IMG/VR virus record: IMGVR_UViG_3300026203_000008
Span: 1-24,926 of that record
Source: a virus
Strand: one strand, 5' to 3'
Length of the DNA: 24,926 bases
Below, piece by piece: positions 16,501-23,481 of the stretch (positions within the stretch are counted from its first letter, which is position 1; each line of letters starts with the position of its first letter). The position numbers and the translations under genes are program-made. The notes beneath the pieces are model-generated. The model ran no database searches. It was not told where the DNA came from and was given only the letters and a program-made list of their open reading frames with translations.

Positions 16501-19500
16501 ATTCCCCAAAATGACAAGGGTGATGTCTATACAGTTGGATCATATGATGAAAAAAGATTCAAAAATGACGTACCTATTTTGCCGGGTGGAATAAGAGCAA
16601 CCGATACTCTTGACTTTAGACCAAGAGTTGCTGACTTTACAGTAACTAATGTAAGTCCATTTACATTTCAATCTAGAAATTTGGGTGGTGCAGGTGTAAA
16701 TCCATCATTAGTACCATCTCCAAATGAAAGTTCAATAATTGGAATTAGTCATTATCTACCACGAACTGACAAAATTATTTTAGATCCCTCTGCTAATATA
16801 GATCAGAGATATACATCTGGTGAATTTGTTGTTGTAGAGGGTGTATCATCTAAGAATCCAATAGCTCCTGATGATATTGAATTGGGAATGACTGTGGCAA
16901 CTCTTAAATTACCTGCATACTGTTATAATCCTGATGATATTGAAATTGTAGTAGTAGATAATCGTAGATTTACGATGAGAGATATAGGTAAAATAGAAGA
17001 CAGAGTTTCAAACTTAGAGGAAATAACATCATTAAGTTTACTTGAGTTGGATACAAAAACATTCCAAGTTCAAGATGCTGATGGTTTATCAAGATTTAAG
17101 TCAGGATTTTTTGTAGACGATTTCAAAAACAATACCCTGTTGGATATTAATAATCCAGATTGTAAATGTGATATTGATTCTGCAAACGAGCAATTGGTAT
17201 CACCCACAGATTTCTATTCACTAAAACCAGAATTAGCATTAGATCCAACAATAGATTCCACGACTGCTGATTTTTCATCAGATTTAGATTTACTCGACTC
17301 TGGAATTAAGAAAACAGGTGATATACTAACATTAGACTACGACGAGGTTACACTTTTAGAACAACCACTAGCATCAAGAGCTGAAAATGTAAACCCATTT
17401 AATGTAGTATCATTCAGAGGGAACATTACTCTTAATCCAAGTGCTGATATCTGGACAAGAAATGTTGTATTGGATAACGGTAATCGAAGTGTATTTGGTG
17501 ACACTGAAGGATCAGTTACAACTCAATTCTTGGTAAGTAGTGAACCAGAAAAACACATGCGTTCGAGAAACGTTGAATTTGAAGCAACAACTCTCAAACC
17601 AAACACAAGATATTATCCATTCTTTGATAGTGCTAGTGGAATCGATATAGTTCCAAAATTAATTGAAATTGAAATGGAATCTGGATCATTCCAGATCGGA
17701 GAAAGAGTATTTGCAGTTTTACAGCAAAATAATTCGGGTGATTTTGGGCCAAATATCATTGGTAGATTTAGAATCGCACAACCTAATCATAAGAGAGGGC
17801 CTTTCTCATCACCATCATTAGTTTATACTAATAATCCATATGATCCTAGCATAACTATACCGTCTACATATTCAGCATCATCCACTGTTCTTAATATTGA
17901 TACAGCATCATTAGCAGAAGAGGCACAAGGTAACTTTTTTGGAAGAATAGATCCTTTGGCAATCTTTATTGGTGAGACAAGTGGTGCAATCGCTGTAATA
18001 TCTAGAAGTGTCACTAGCATAAGACTGATTACTGATAGAGTTGGTAGTGTAAGAGGAACATTCTTTATTCGTGATCCTTTAACAACACCCGTACCTCCAT
18101 TACGTTTTACAAATGGAAATAAGTCATTTAAATTAACTACAAGCCCTACGAACGTAAATGCTGTACCAAACTCTCCTGCTGTAAGTAGTGTTCAAACAAC
18201 ATATTTGACTGCTGGTGTTGTTGATACATTATCACAGACAACAATAGGTATTAGAGAATTACCACCACCTCCAATTCCTCAAATAATTAATATAACAAAT
18301 GTATTCCAAACTATTGAAATTGATGATGGAGACCCTCTTGCTCAATCATTTACTGTAGATGAAACTGGTTGTTTCTTAACATCTGTTGACATCTTCATGA
18401 AAAAGAAAGATGTCAAAGAGCAACTAACTGTTCAAGTAAGAACTATGGAATTAGGAACTCCTACACTAACCCAAGTTCAAGACTTTGCTTCAGTAACCCT
18501 TGATCCATCTCAAATCAATGTATCTGAGGATGCATCTGCAGCAACTAACGTTAAATTCCCATCACCAATTTTTCTTGAAGGTGGACAAGAATATTGTATA
18601 GTTCTTCTTGCACCAACAACCAATAATTATGAAGCATGGATAGCAAGAATGGGTGATTCAACTATTGACACACAGACATTACCAGACTCTGAAAGTGTTG
18701 TTATATCTCAACAATATATTGGTGGTAGTTTGTTTAAATCTCAGAACGGATCAATCTGGACACCAAGCCAGTTTGAAGATATGAAGATTAAGTTGAATAA
18801 GGCAAAATTTAGCACAACAACTGCATCCGCATTTCTTTATAATCCTTCAATTGATTATGAAAGTAGTCAAGTTCCAACTCTTACAAACAATGGTGTCAAA
18901 ACATATCCACGTAAATTAAGAGTGCAAACTACTAATATGACGAGTGCAGGTATGACAAACTTACTCGTATCTGGTAGAAAGGTTAGTGATGGAACAACTG
19001 CTACAGATCCTTTTGGATTTATTGAATCAACAGGTGGCCCAATTAATGCCAGATCTATAACAAATCCCGGTGCTGGATATTCAAATGGACAGTTTAGCAA
19101 TGTTCCATTGTTTGCAATAACTGGTAACGGAACTGGTGCTACAGCAACAGTGACTGTTAGTGGTGGTGTTGTGACTAATATTAATAGTATACAAAGTAAT
19201 GGTAATGGATATGCGGTTGGAGATGTGGTTGGTTTGACCACATCAAACATGGTAAAGGGTAGTGGTGCTCAGATAACTGTTTCAACAATCACAGGAACTG
19301 ATACATTATATCTAACAAATGTTCAGGGTGAAAACTTCACAAATGGTGATTTGGTTATTTACAATGACTCTAACACTGCAGTATCTTATGCAAATACCGA
19401 TATTACTTCATCATCTGTATTGAATCCACTTTTTGAGGGTGATGTATTAGAGGTATCTCATTATAATCATGGAATGACAGCAGGTAACAATACTGTTCAA

Positions 19501-20784
19501 ATTTCAGGTGTAGAACCAACAACGAAACCCGTGGTAGTAACATCTGCCATTGGATTGCAGGATAGTATCATTGTTGTGGGTGCAGCGAATACTTCCGAGT
19601 TTGCTACATTTGAGGGAATCACTACTTCAACTGGTTATGTTAAGGTCAATAATGAAATCATTTACTATAATTCTGTTACAAACGTTGGTCTAGGTATCTC
19701 TGAAAGAGGTATTGATGGTTCAAGTATTGTCACTCATCCTATTAATAGTTTGGCTCGTAAGTATGAATTTAACGGTTTATCACTAACAGGAATTAATACA
19801 ACTCATACTATGCCTTCTGATGCTACATTAACATCTAAAAAAGATATTGATAATTATTATCTTAAGATTGCTAGAGGTGCAGGAAGACCAAATCTTCCTA
19901 ACAGAGGATCAGGTGATAGTCAAGCAAGTTTCACTGATGAGAGAGTGGGTGGGGGATCAGAAATGCATGCCTCAAAGAATATTCAATATAATGCAGTTTA
20001 CCCTGTGTTTAATACGCTACAACCCGGAAAGACTAAATTAACTGCTCAATTGAGAAGTGTTAGTGGAACAAGTGTTGGTGGTAATGAAATTTCATTCCTT
20101 GATCAAGGTTATGAAGATGTTGAATTAAATAAGATTAATCCTTTGACCACAACTAGATTGGTGGCATCATCACAAAATGAAGCAGCTAGAATAACTGATT
20201 TGCCAAAGAGTAGATCAAGTACATTATCAATGACTTTCTCAAGTGAGGATGAAAATTTATCTCCTGCTGTTGATACTTCAAATGGGACAGTGATATATGT
20301 AAGAAATAGATTAAATAAACCAATTGATGATTATGTCTCTGATGATAGAGTCAAATTAAATCTTGGTGATCCTCATGCTTCAACATATATTAGTAATCGC
20401 GTTGATGTCAAACAACCTGCAACATCACTTAAAATATTAGTGAGTTCTAATCGTAGAAATTCTGCAGATTTCAGAGCACTGTTTAAAATATTCAGAGTAG
20501 ATTCTGAAGATGTCGAACAATCATTTAAACTATTTCCCGGATTTGATAATTTAAATGACACCGATGGTGACGGATTCGGTGACGAAGTTCGTGATGCTGG
20601 TAAGAATACTGGTAAACCAGATGCATTAGTTCCAGCGAGCACATCGGGTGAATTTGTAGATTATGTATTTACAGTTGATGATCTTAGTGAATTTAACGGA
20701 TTCCAGATAAAAATTGTAAGTAGTGGAACAAATGAGGCAGAAGCACCGGTGTTTAAAGATTTAAGGGTAATAGCATTAGCATGA
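13594..20784 (+). CDS. Giant DUF4815 virion structural protein (probable gp10-position baseplate protein)
   Basis: This is a 2396-residue protein. The N terminus (FYRVLFNPGKPVQARELTTL at 22-41, then LQSILQDQIESFG) is the hallmark of DUF4815 phage structural proteins. Later blocks I recognise from marine T4-like phages are YDYSRIVRKDG (~943) to TDTLDFRPRV (~1003), NPDCKCDID (~1187), MRSRNVEF...LKPNTRYYPFFD (~1322), a Pro run ELPPPPIPQ (~1555), DPLAQSFTVDETGCFLTSVD (~1580), and the C-terminal FKIFRVDSED ... LFPGFDN. A 'GxGY' repeat lies at ~1820-1900 and an 'IGxExIxY...RG...H' repeat at ~1982-2060. Residues 2322-2331 (DTDGDGFGDE) look like a calcium loop. It occupies the place of T4 genes 9-11, so a baseplate or fibre-attachment role is inferred; no enzyme motif was seen. 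Its end overlaps the next gene by ATGA. Confidence 0.85.
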   Translation: MPQKTNLNISPYYDDFKKDNNFYRVLFNPGKPVQARELTTLQSILQDQIESFGSHMFKEGSMVIPGNIQYDAEYFSIKLDSIHLGTAVSVYVENLKGKILTGQSSGIKVLVDDYSLPNESTGITDLTFFIKYLDSGNSNDVSFLEDGEDLLVDEGFVYGNTPINSGDSVATLIENNASFTGCSASIANGVFFIRGHFVNVSADRIVLDPYTNNPSYRVGLFIQEELVNSDSDSSLNDNARGFSNFAAPGADRLKISTSLTKKGLTDFNDKNFVELIRLDDGELKKLQNTTQYSLIRDYFAKRTFEESGNYSLKNFKLEAFESLNDGISNEGIFTSDELTDQGVTPSDDLIALKVSPGKAYVRGYDIERPATTVLDINKPRDKKTIENSSVPFRLGTLFQVNRVAGTPKIGLDVDLAISLFDQRKGATNNATSGTGTQIGNARVYAFEHHDRTGGTPDVKFDLYLYDIQTWTILTVNKALSSTELPDTGFVEGLSSGASGFAVSAGGNSATISLRDTSGTFIAGEELRFCGDSGGVTRTVATVSEKSIRDVKSVFQDASTTSLATDFSADLVLKPSLIKELSPSDEVSISGSNVLTCAGKTFGSLRVGDHITYNFRGDTDPRLHRITAISSDLKSLTLSAVTAVSGVCVATINQQDDISGVRLAVPVVQNEETGLFAELQEKNISDVDLTGSELTIKTQITGKSTDSVGTLTFNLSDLVGISSALFETFDNDRYSVHFSGGGIASLSSDQFTLSNNASTVTITGITASQSNVSINATVKKVSISTKQKTFDRSQPIIVNKTVSGISTVNGLTENKHFGLRVEDKIISLNTPDVVEVVGIYESLTNALPVLDRLVFVSGLALNTASILGERIVGSVSGAIAQITDRASATVVEIAYLTPQQFIVGERVTFKESNIVTNLQGVTAGSYLNITSNYTLDKAQKSSFYDYSRIVRKDGVRVPNRQLKILLNRYIIPQNDKGDVYTVGSYDEKRFKNDVPILPGGIRATDTLDFRPRVADFTVTNVSPFTFQSRNLGGAGVNPSLVPSPNESSIIGISHYLPRTDKIILDPSANIDQRYTSGEFVVVEGVSSKNPIAPDDIELGMTVATLKLPAYCYNPDDIEIVVVDNRRFTMRDIGKIEDRVSNLEEITSLSLLELDTKTFQVQDADGLSRFKSGFFVDDFKNNTLLDINNPDCKCDIDSANEQLVSPTDFYSLKPELALDPTIDSTTADFSSDLDLLDSGIKKTGDILTLDYDEVTLLEQPLASRAENVNPFNVVSFRGNITLNPSADIWTRNVVLDNGNRSVFGDTEGSVTTQFLVSSEPEKHMRSRNVEFEATTLKPNTRYYPFFDSASGIDIVPKLIEIEMESGSFQIGERVFAVLQQNNSGDFGPNIIGRFRIAQPNHKRGPFSSPSLVYTNNPYDPSITIPSTYSASSTVLNIDTASLAEEAQGNFFGRIDPLAIFIGETSGAIAVISRSVTSIRLITDRVGSVRGTFFIRDPLTTPVPPLRFTNGNKSFKLTTSPTNVNAVPNSPAVSSVQTTYLTAGVVDTLSQTTIGIRELPPPPIPQIINITNVFQTIEIDDGDPLAQSFTVDETGCFLTSVDIFMKKKDVKEQLTVQVRTMELGTPTLTQVQDFASVTLDPSQINVSEDASAATNVKFPSPIFLEGGQEYCIVLLAPTTNNYEAWIARMGDSTIDTQTLPDSESVVISQQYIGGSLFKSQNGSIWTPSQFEDMKIKLNKAKFSTTTASAFLYNPSIDYESSQVPTLTNNGVKTYPRKLRVQTTNMTSAGMTNLLVSGRKVSDGTTATDPFGFIESTGGPINARSITNPGAGYSNGQFSNVPLFAITGNGTGATATVTVSGGVVTNINSIQSNGNGYAVGDVVGLTTSNMVKGSGAQITVSTITGTDTLYLTNVQGENFTNGDLVIYNDSNTAVSYANTDITSSSVLNPLFEGDVLEVSHYNHGMTAGNNTVQISGVEPTTKPVVVTSAIGLQDSIIVVGAANTSEFATFEGITTSTGYVKVNNEIIYYNSVTNVGLGISERGIDGSSIVTHPINSLARKYEFNGLSLTGINTTHTMPSDATLTSKKDIDNYYLKIARGAGRPNLPNRGSGDSQASFTDERVGGGSEMHASKNIQYNAVYPVFNTLQPGKTKLTAQLRSVSGTSVGGNEISFLDQGYEDVELNKINPLTTTRLVASSQNEAARITDLPKSRSSTLSMTFSSEDENLSPAVDTSNGTVIYVRNRLNKPIDDYVSDDRVKLNLGDPHASTYISNRVDVKQPATSLKILVSSNRRNSADFRALFKIFRVDSEDVEQSFKLFPGFDNLNDTDGDGFGDEVRDAGKNTGKPDALVPASTSGEFVDYVFTVDDLSEFNGFQIKIVSSGTNEAEAPVFKDLRVIALA
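19051..19290 (+). repeat. 'GxGY' beta repeat in the DUF4815 protein
   Basis: Residues ~1820-1900 encode ITNPGAGYSNGQFSNVPLFA, then GNGTGATATVTVSGGVVTNI and IQSNGNGYAVGDVVGL. This is two GxGY half-units around a GATATV strand, the same plan as the repeats in the gp7-like protein and gp8. Confidence 0.6.
19537..19776 (+). repeat. 'E(I/L)..(I/V)..(E/R)RG' module in the DUF4815 protein
   Basis: Encodes VTSAIGLQDSIIVVGAANTS, then VKVNNEIIYYNSVTNVGLGI and SERGIDGSSIVTHPINSLAR. The frame 'I.V......G....IG.E.L.(V/Y)...........V.RG..G....H.....V' recurs in the gp7-like protein at ~4237-4440 (GIGTEKLQV ... VKRGIVGGSGHALSDTV) and ~8811-9040 (KIGTEILKV ... VERGALGTTAASHND). Confidence 0.5.
20557..20586 (+). 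other. Calcium-type DxDxDGxGD loop in the DUF4815 protein
   Basis: Residues 2322-2331 read DTDGDGFGDE. This is the acidic DxDxDG loop of EF-hand and thrombospondin type-3 calcium sites. It is a single copy, next to the conserved LFPGFDNLN block. Calcium binding is inferred from the residue pattern alone. Confidence 0.5.
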
Positions 20785-20978
20785 TAAGAGTTGAAGGGCA
20801 TAAAAATCTCTATAGAGATGAAAAATCTGGTGCTATCATTAACTATGATAGTAACGGATATGCACAATATAAGAAAATGAAGTCTCTAAGATTGACGGAA
20901 AAATCTGAAATTCAGAGTTTGAGAGCAGAATTAGACGAAATTAAATCATTACTTGCTGAACTTATAAATAAATCATAG
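20781..20978 (+). CDS. Small coiled-coil protein, unknown function
   Basis: A 65-residue protein whose ATG overlaps the stop of the DUF4815 gene (ATGA), suggesting translational coupling. The first half (IRVEGHKNLYRDEKSGAIIN) resembles small conserved proteins found at this place in marine T4-like phages. Residues ~35-65 (SLRLTEKSEIQSLRAELDEI, then KSLLAELINKS) form a good heptad pattern with Leu/Ile at a/d positions, so a short coiled coil is likely. It may act as an assembly or scaffolding partner of the large structural protein, but this is speculative. A late promoter motif lies inside its last codons. Confidence 0.8.
   Translation: MIRVEGHKNLYRDEKSGAIINYDSNGYAQYKKMKSLRLTEKSEIQSLRAELDEIKSLLAELINKS
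20963..20970 (+). promoter_or_regulatory. T4-type late promoter TATAAATA upstream of the 118-residue gene
   Basis: An exact TATAAATA starts 37 bases upstream of the ATG at 21000, embedded in the codons for Leu-Ile-Asn-Lys at the end of the preceding gene. Only two exact copies were seen by eye in the window, and both precede a gene start at a sensible distance. This one would drive the run from the 118-residue gene through gp13 and gp14. Confidence 0.7.
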
Positions 20979-20999
20979 ATCATCATTATTATTGTATAG

Positions 21000-21356
21000 A
21001 TGGCAGCAGTATATGTCAGTAATCTTGTTGTAAACACGGGAGCGACATTCACACAGAAGTTTACTTTAGAGAATGTCTCATCAAACTCAGCTTTAGATGT
21101 AACTGGGTATGGTGTTGCTGCAAAAATGAGAAAGCATGCATCAAGTGTAAGTTGTGCTGCAACTTTCACTTGTTCAATCGCAGATGCTACTGGAGGAGTG
21201 ATTCAAGTAGGATTGTCAAGTGCAATCACTGGATCATTGAAAGCAGGACGATATCAATATGATGTTGTCGTTAAGGATTCTGCAGGTGAAGTGACAAGAG
21301 TTGTTGAAGGATCTGTCTTAGTTCGTAAAGGTGTAACACGCGAGGATGACGTATGA
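21000..21356 (+). CDS. Small beta-sandwich-like structural protein, unknown function
   Basis: A 118-residue protein, all beta-like by composition. It begins AAVYVSNLVVNTGATFTQKF and ends with LKAGRYQYDVVVKD, then VTRVVEGSVLVRKGVTRED. The pattern 'L..G.Y.YDV...D..G....V.EG.V.V...VT' is typical of short Ig-like or BppU-N-like domains in phage baseplates and fibres, so a decoration or attachment role is plausible. Only the fold type is suggested, not a function. The ATG lies 37 bases after the start of a late promoter motif. No Shine-Dalgarno sequence is visible in the AT-rich leader. Its stop overlaps the next ATG (ATGA). Confidence 0.8.
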   Translation: MAAVYVSNLVVNTGATFTQKFTLENVSSNSALDVTGYGVAAKMRKHASSVSCAATFTCSIADATGGVIQVGLSSAITGSLKAGRYQYDVVVKDSAGEVTRVVEGSVLVRKGVTREDDV

Positions 21357-21583
21357 GCAATCAAATTAAAGTTAGAGTTGGTAATCAAAACGCTGTTAAA
21401 GTTGTTTCATCTTTAGCAGGAAACGTTAGTGGATCTTTATCAGGTTTATCTGATGTAGAAATTAACAACCCACAAAATGGTATGATTCTCGTATATAACG
21501 CAACCACGGCTAAATGGACAGGAACTCTTGAATGTACACCCGGTGCGGTTCAAAATTTAGATATCAACGGAGGAAACTTCTGA
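21353..21583 (+). CDS. Small structural protein with 'GLSDVEINNPQNGMILVYN' motif
   Basis: A 76-residue protein. Residues ~30-58 carry LSGLSDVEINNPQNGMILVY and NATTAKWTG. This 'L.DV......G..LVYD..T.KW' motif is found in many phage tail fibre and whisker proteins and is often repeated there. The C terminus, DINGGNF, resembles the end of the next protein (DGGSF). A GAGG at 21342-21345, seven bases before the ATG, is a good ribosome binding site. It is probably a small virion or fibre-associated protein; its partner is unknown. Confidence 0.78.
   Translation: MSNQIKVRVGNQNAVKVVSSLAGNVSGSLSGLSDVEINNPQNGMILVYNATTAKWTGTLECTPGAVQNLDINGGNF
21569..21574 (+). promoter_or_regulatory. Shine-Dalgarno GGAGGA for the 557-residue gene
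   Basis: GGAGGA lies inside the last codons of the 76-residue gene, about 10 bases before the ATG at 21585. It is the strongest ribosome binding site in the window and supports that start. The upstream stop TGA (21581-21583) is one base away. Confidence 0.6.
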
Positions 21584-21584
21584 A

Positions 21585-23258
21585 ATGGCAAGTTTTATTA
21601 GGATAAAAAGATCAACTGGGTCAACTGCCCCAAGTAATCTACAATTTGGTGAATTAGCGTTAACAATCGCAGCAGGTACACAGGCAAATAAAGGGGAAAG
21701 ACTTTTTGTTGGTGATGATGCAACTAATGCAGACGTTGTTGGAGGTAAGTACTATACTGATCTCTTGGCACATGCTCCGGGAACTCTTGCAAGTGTCACA
21801 AACCCCACTACCGCATCAAATGGTTTTGGAGTAATAGTTGATCAGAATAGAAAGATAGATCAATGGAATGTAGATGACTTAAGAATTGATGGAAGAACAA
21901 TATCATCCCAAACAACAGATGCACATGTCGTAATAGATCCAAATGGATCAGGAGAAGTTCATATTCCTGATGATACCAAGTTAGGTTTTGGTGGTGGAGC
22001 AGATGGTTTATCTGCTGCTGATGCGACAATAGAATATGATGAGAATGGAACAGATAGATTAAAATTTGCTGGTGCAGCAATTAATTTTGACAATACAACT
22101 CAATCAACAAACAAAGATACTGGTGCTGCTGTATTTGAAGGTGGTGTAGGTATTGAGAAAAACTTAAATGTTGGTGGAGATATGCAGGTAACTGGCATAT
22201 CAACATTCATTGGTGGTATTAAAGTTCCTTCAGCAATAACAGTTGGTAATATTGGTATTCACTCAAATAAAATTGAGACACTTGCAGGTGGTGGTAATCA
22301 AATATTCATTGACCCATTCCCAAGCGGATTGAGTAATGAAGGTGATGTAATCATCAAAGGTAACTTACAAGTTGATGGTACAACAACACAGGTTAACTCA
22401 ACAAACGTATCTGTTAATGATGCGATAATGAAGGTTGGTGATGTAACCAGTGTTAGATCTGTCATGGCGACTGTAAGCAGTGGTGCTAATACAATCACAG
22501 TTGATTCAGTTACAGGATTACAAGTATCTGATGTTGTTGCTGCAACTGGAATCCCCAATAATACAACAATTAGTTCTATTAATACTGGTACAAAAGTAAT
22601 CACCCTGAGTGCTAATACAACTGCTGGCATTACAACAACTTCACAATTAACAATAACTCACGCGAAGGATACAAATACTGACCGTGGTATTTCATTCAAC
22701 TATAATACAAGTTCAGGAACAGCTAATAATAAACTTGGTTTCTTTGGAATGGATGATAGTGCTACCTCACACATCAATGGTAGTAGAAAATGGACTTATG
22801 TTCCAGATGCAACCAATACAGCAGAAGTAATTTCTGGTACAAAAGGATATCTTGACATCAAAGGTATCTACTATCAGTCTGGAGACTTCGCAACACACGG
22901 TATAGTATATTTTGATAGTGGTGGATTACAAACCTCCACAACCGCTCCTAGTGCTGCCACATTTACTTCAACTCAGATATTAACAGCAGTAACTGAAATA
23001 GTTGTATCTCTACCAAGTGCACTTAATGTCACTGCAGGTCAATACATGAGACAAGCAGGTGGTGGATCACAAAGTGGTATTGTTAAAACATCATCAAACA
23101 CTAACTCTGTGACTCTCATTGGAGTTGAGGGTACATTCAATACATCAAATGACCTATTATTAAACGGAGCTGCTACTGGAATAACACCTTCCTCCGTCTC
23201 AACTACATATACTAGCAGACCCATGTTTACAACCACAATCGATGGGGGCTCATTCTAA
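21585..23258 (+). CDS. Tail fibre/whisker-like structural protein
   Basis: A 557-residue protein. The N terminus (MASFIRIKRSTGSTAPSNLQ, then FGELALTIA and GERLFVGDD) is the 'IKRS...PS.L..GELA.....LF.G' module seen at the head of many phage fibre and receptor-binding proteins. Next come DTGAAVFEGGVGIEKNLNVG (~180-199) with MQVTGISTF, and GNLQVDGTTTQVNSTNVSVN (~258-277), typical of fibre-like proteins of marine T4-like phages. These are followed by DRGISFNYN...KLGFFGMDDS (~367-393). Residues ~297-357 hold a 'NTITVDSVTGLQVSDVV' repeat that splits the usual 'VNDAI...G' and 'DRGI' blocks. It ends TTTIDGGSF. Its place just before gene 13 is that of T4 gene 12/wac, but no long coiled coil or foldon is evident. 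A host-contacting role is inferred only. Confidence 0.82.
   Translation: MASFIRIKRSTGSTAPSNLQFGELALTIAAGTQANKGERLFVGDDATNADVVGGKYYTDLLAHAPGTLASVTNPTTASNGFGVIVDQNRKIDQWNVDDLRIDGRTISSQTTDAHVVIDPNGSGEVHIPDDTKLGFGGGADGLSAADATIEYDENGTDRLKFAGAAINFDNTTQSTNKDTGAAVFEGGVGIEKNLNVGGDMQVTGISTFIGGIKVPSAITVGNIGIHSNKIETLAGGGNQIFIDPFPSGLSNEGDVIIKGNLQVDGTTTQVNSTNVSVNDAIMKVGDVTSVRSVMATVSSGANTITVDSVTGLQVSDVVAATGIPNNTTISSINTGTKVITLSANTTAGITTTSQLTITHAKDTNTDRGISFNYNTSSGTANNKLGFFGMDDSATSHINGSRKWTYVPDATNTAEVISGTKGYLDIKGIYYQSGDFATHGIVYFDSGGLQTSTTAPSAATFTSTQILTAVTEIVVSLPSALNVTAGQYMRQAGGGSQSGIVKTSSNTNSVTLIGVEGTFNTSNDLLLNGAATGITPSSVSTTYTSRPMFTTTIDGGSF
22474..22655 (+). repeat. 'NTITVDSVTGLQVSDVV' repeat inserted in the fibre-like protein
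   Basis: Residues ~297-357 match the unit at 1456-1656 in the gp7-like protein (NTIKVDNTNNIQVGDTI, then GI.VPN..TTISSI). Here it sits between two blocks that are adjacent in related fibre proteins as I remember them, so it looks like a domain insertion. Confidence 0.55.
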
Positions 23259-23271
23259 CTCATAAAAAATC

Positions 23272-23481
23272 ATGGCACAAAATAATGACGTTGATGTGAA
23301 CACTTTGATTAAACTCTATAATCAAAAAATTGCAACATTGACAAACCAAAATATTCTTTTGGAAGCGAAATTGACAACAGTAATGACTGACTTTAATGAT
23401 GAAAAAACCAAGTTAGCTGCAACAGCACTTGAGTGGCAAACAAAGTACGAAAATCTAGCATCTGAGGTAGAAGCAGAATAA
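23272..23481 (+). CDS. Small coiled-coil protein, unknown function
   Basis: A 69-residue protein that is probably almost wholly helical. From residue ~10 on, TLIKLYNQKIATLTNQNILL and EAKLTTVMTDFNDEKTKLAA show Leu/Ile/Val heptads, so a coiled coil is likely. It lies between the fibre-like gene and gene 13 and its stop shares a base with the next ATG (TAATG), implying coupled translation with gp13. No Shine-Dalgarno sequence is apparent before its ATG (CTCATAAAAAATC). It could be a chaperone or trimerisation helper for the fibre-like protein, by analogy with other fibre operons, but nothing in the sequence proves it. Confidence 0.78.
   Translation: MAQNNDVDVNTLIKLYNQKIATLTNQNILLEAKLTTVMTDFNDEKTKLAATALEWQTKYENLASEVEAE

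Noticed and set aside
20979-20999. Possible terminator between the 65- and 118-residue genes
   Set aside because: No G+C-rich stem or clear hairpin followed by a T run is present; the bases are simply AT-rich.
294-23236. Minus-strand open frames throughout
   Set aside because: All lie opposite well-supported + strand genes, have no recognisable protein features, and arise from the biased codon use of those genes.
23259-23271. CATAAAAA before the 69-residue gene as a late promoter
   Set aside because: Two mismatches to TATAAATA and only a few bases from the ATG, too close for a leader; transcription from the 20963 site is enough.
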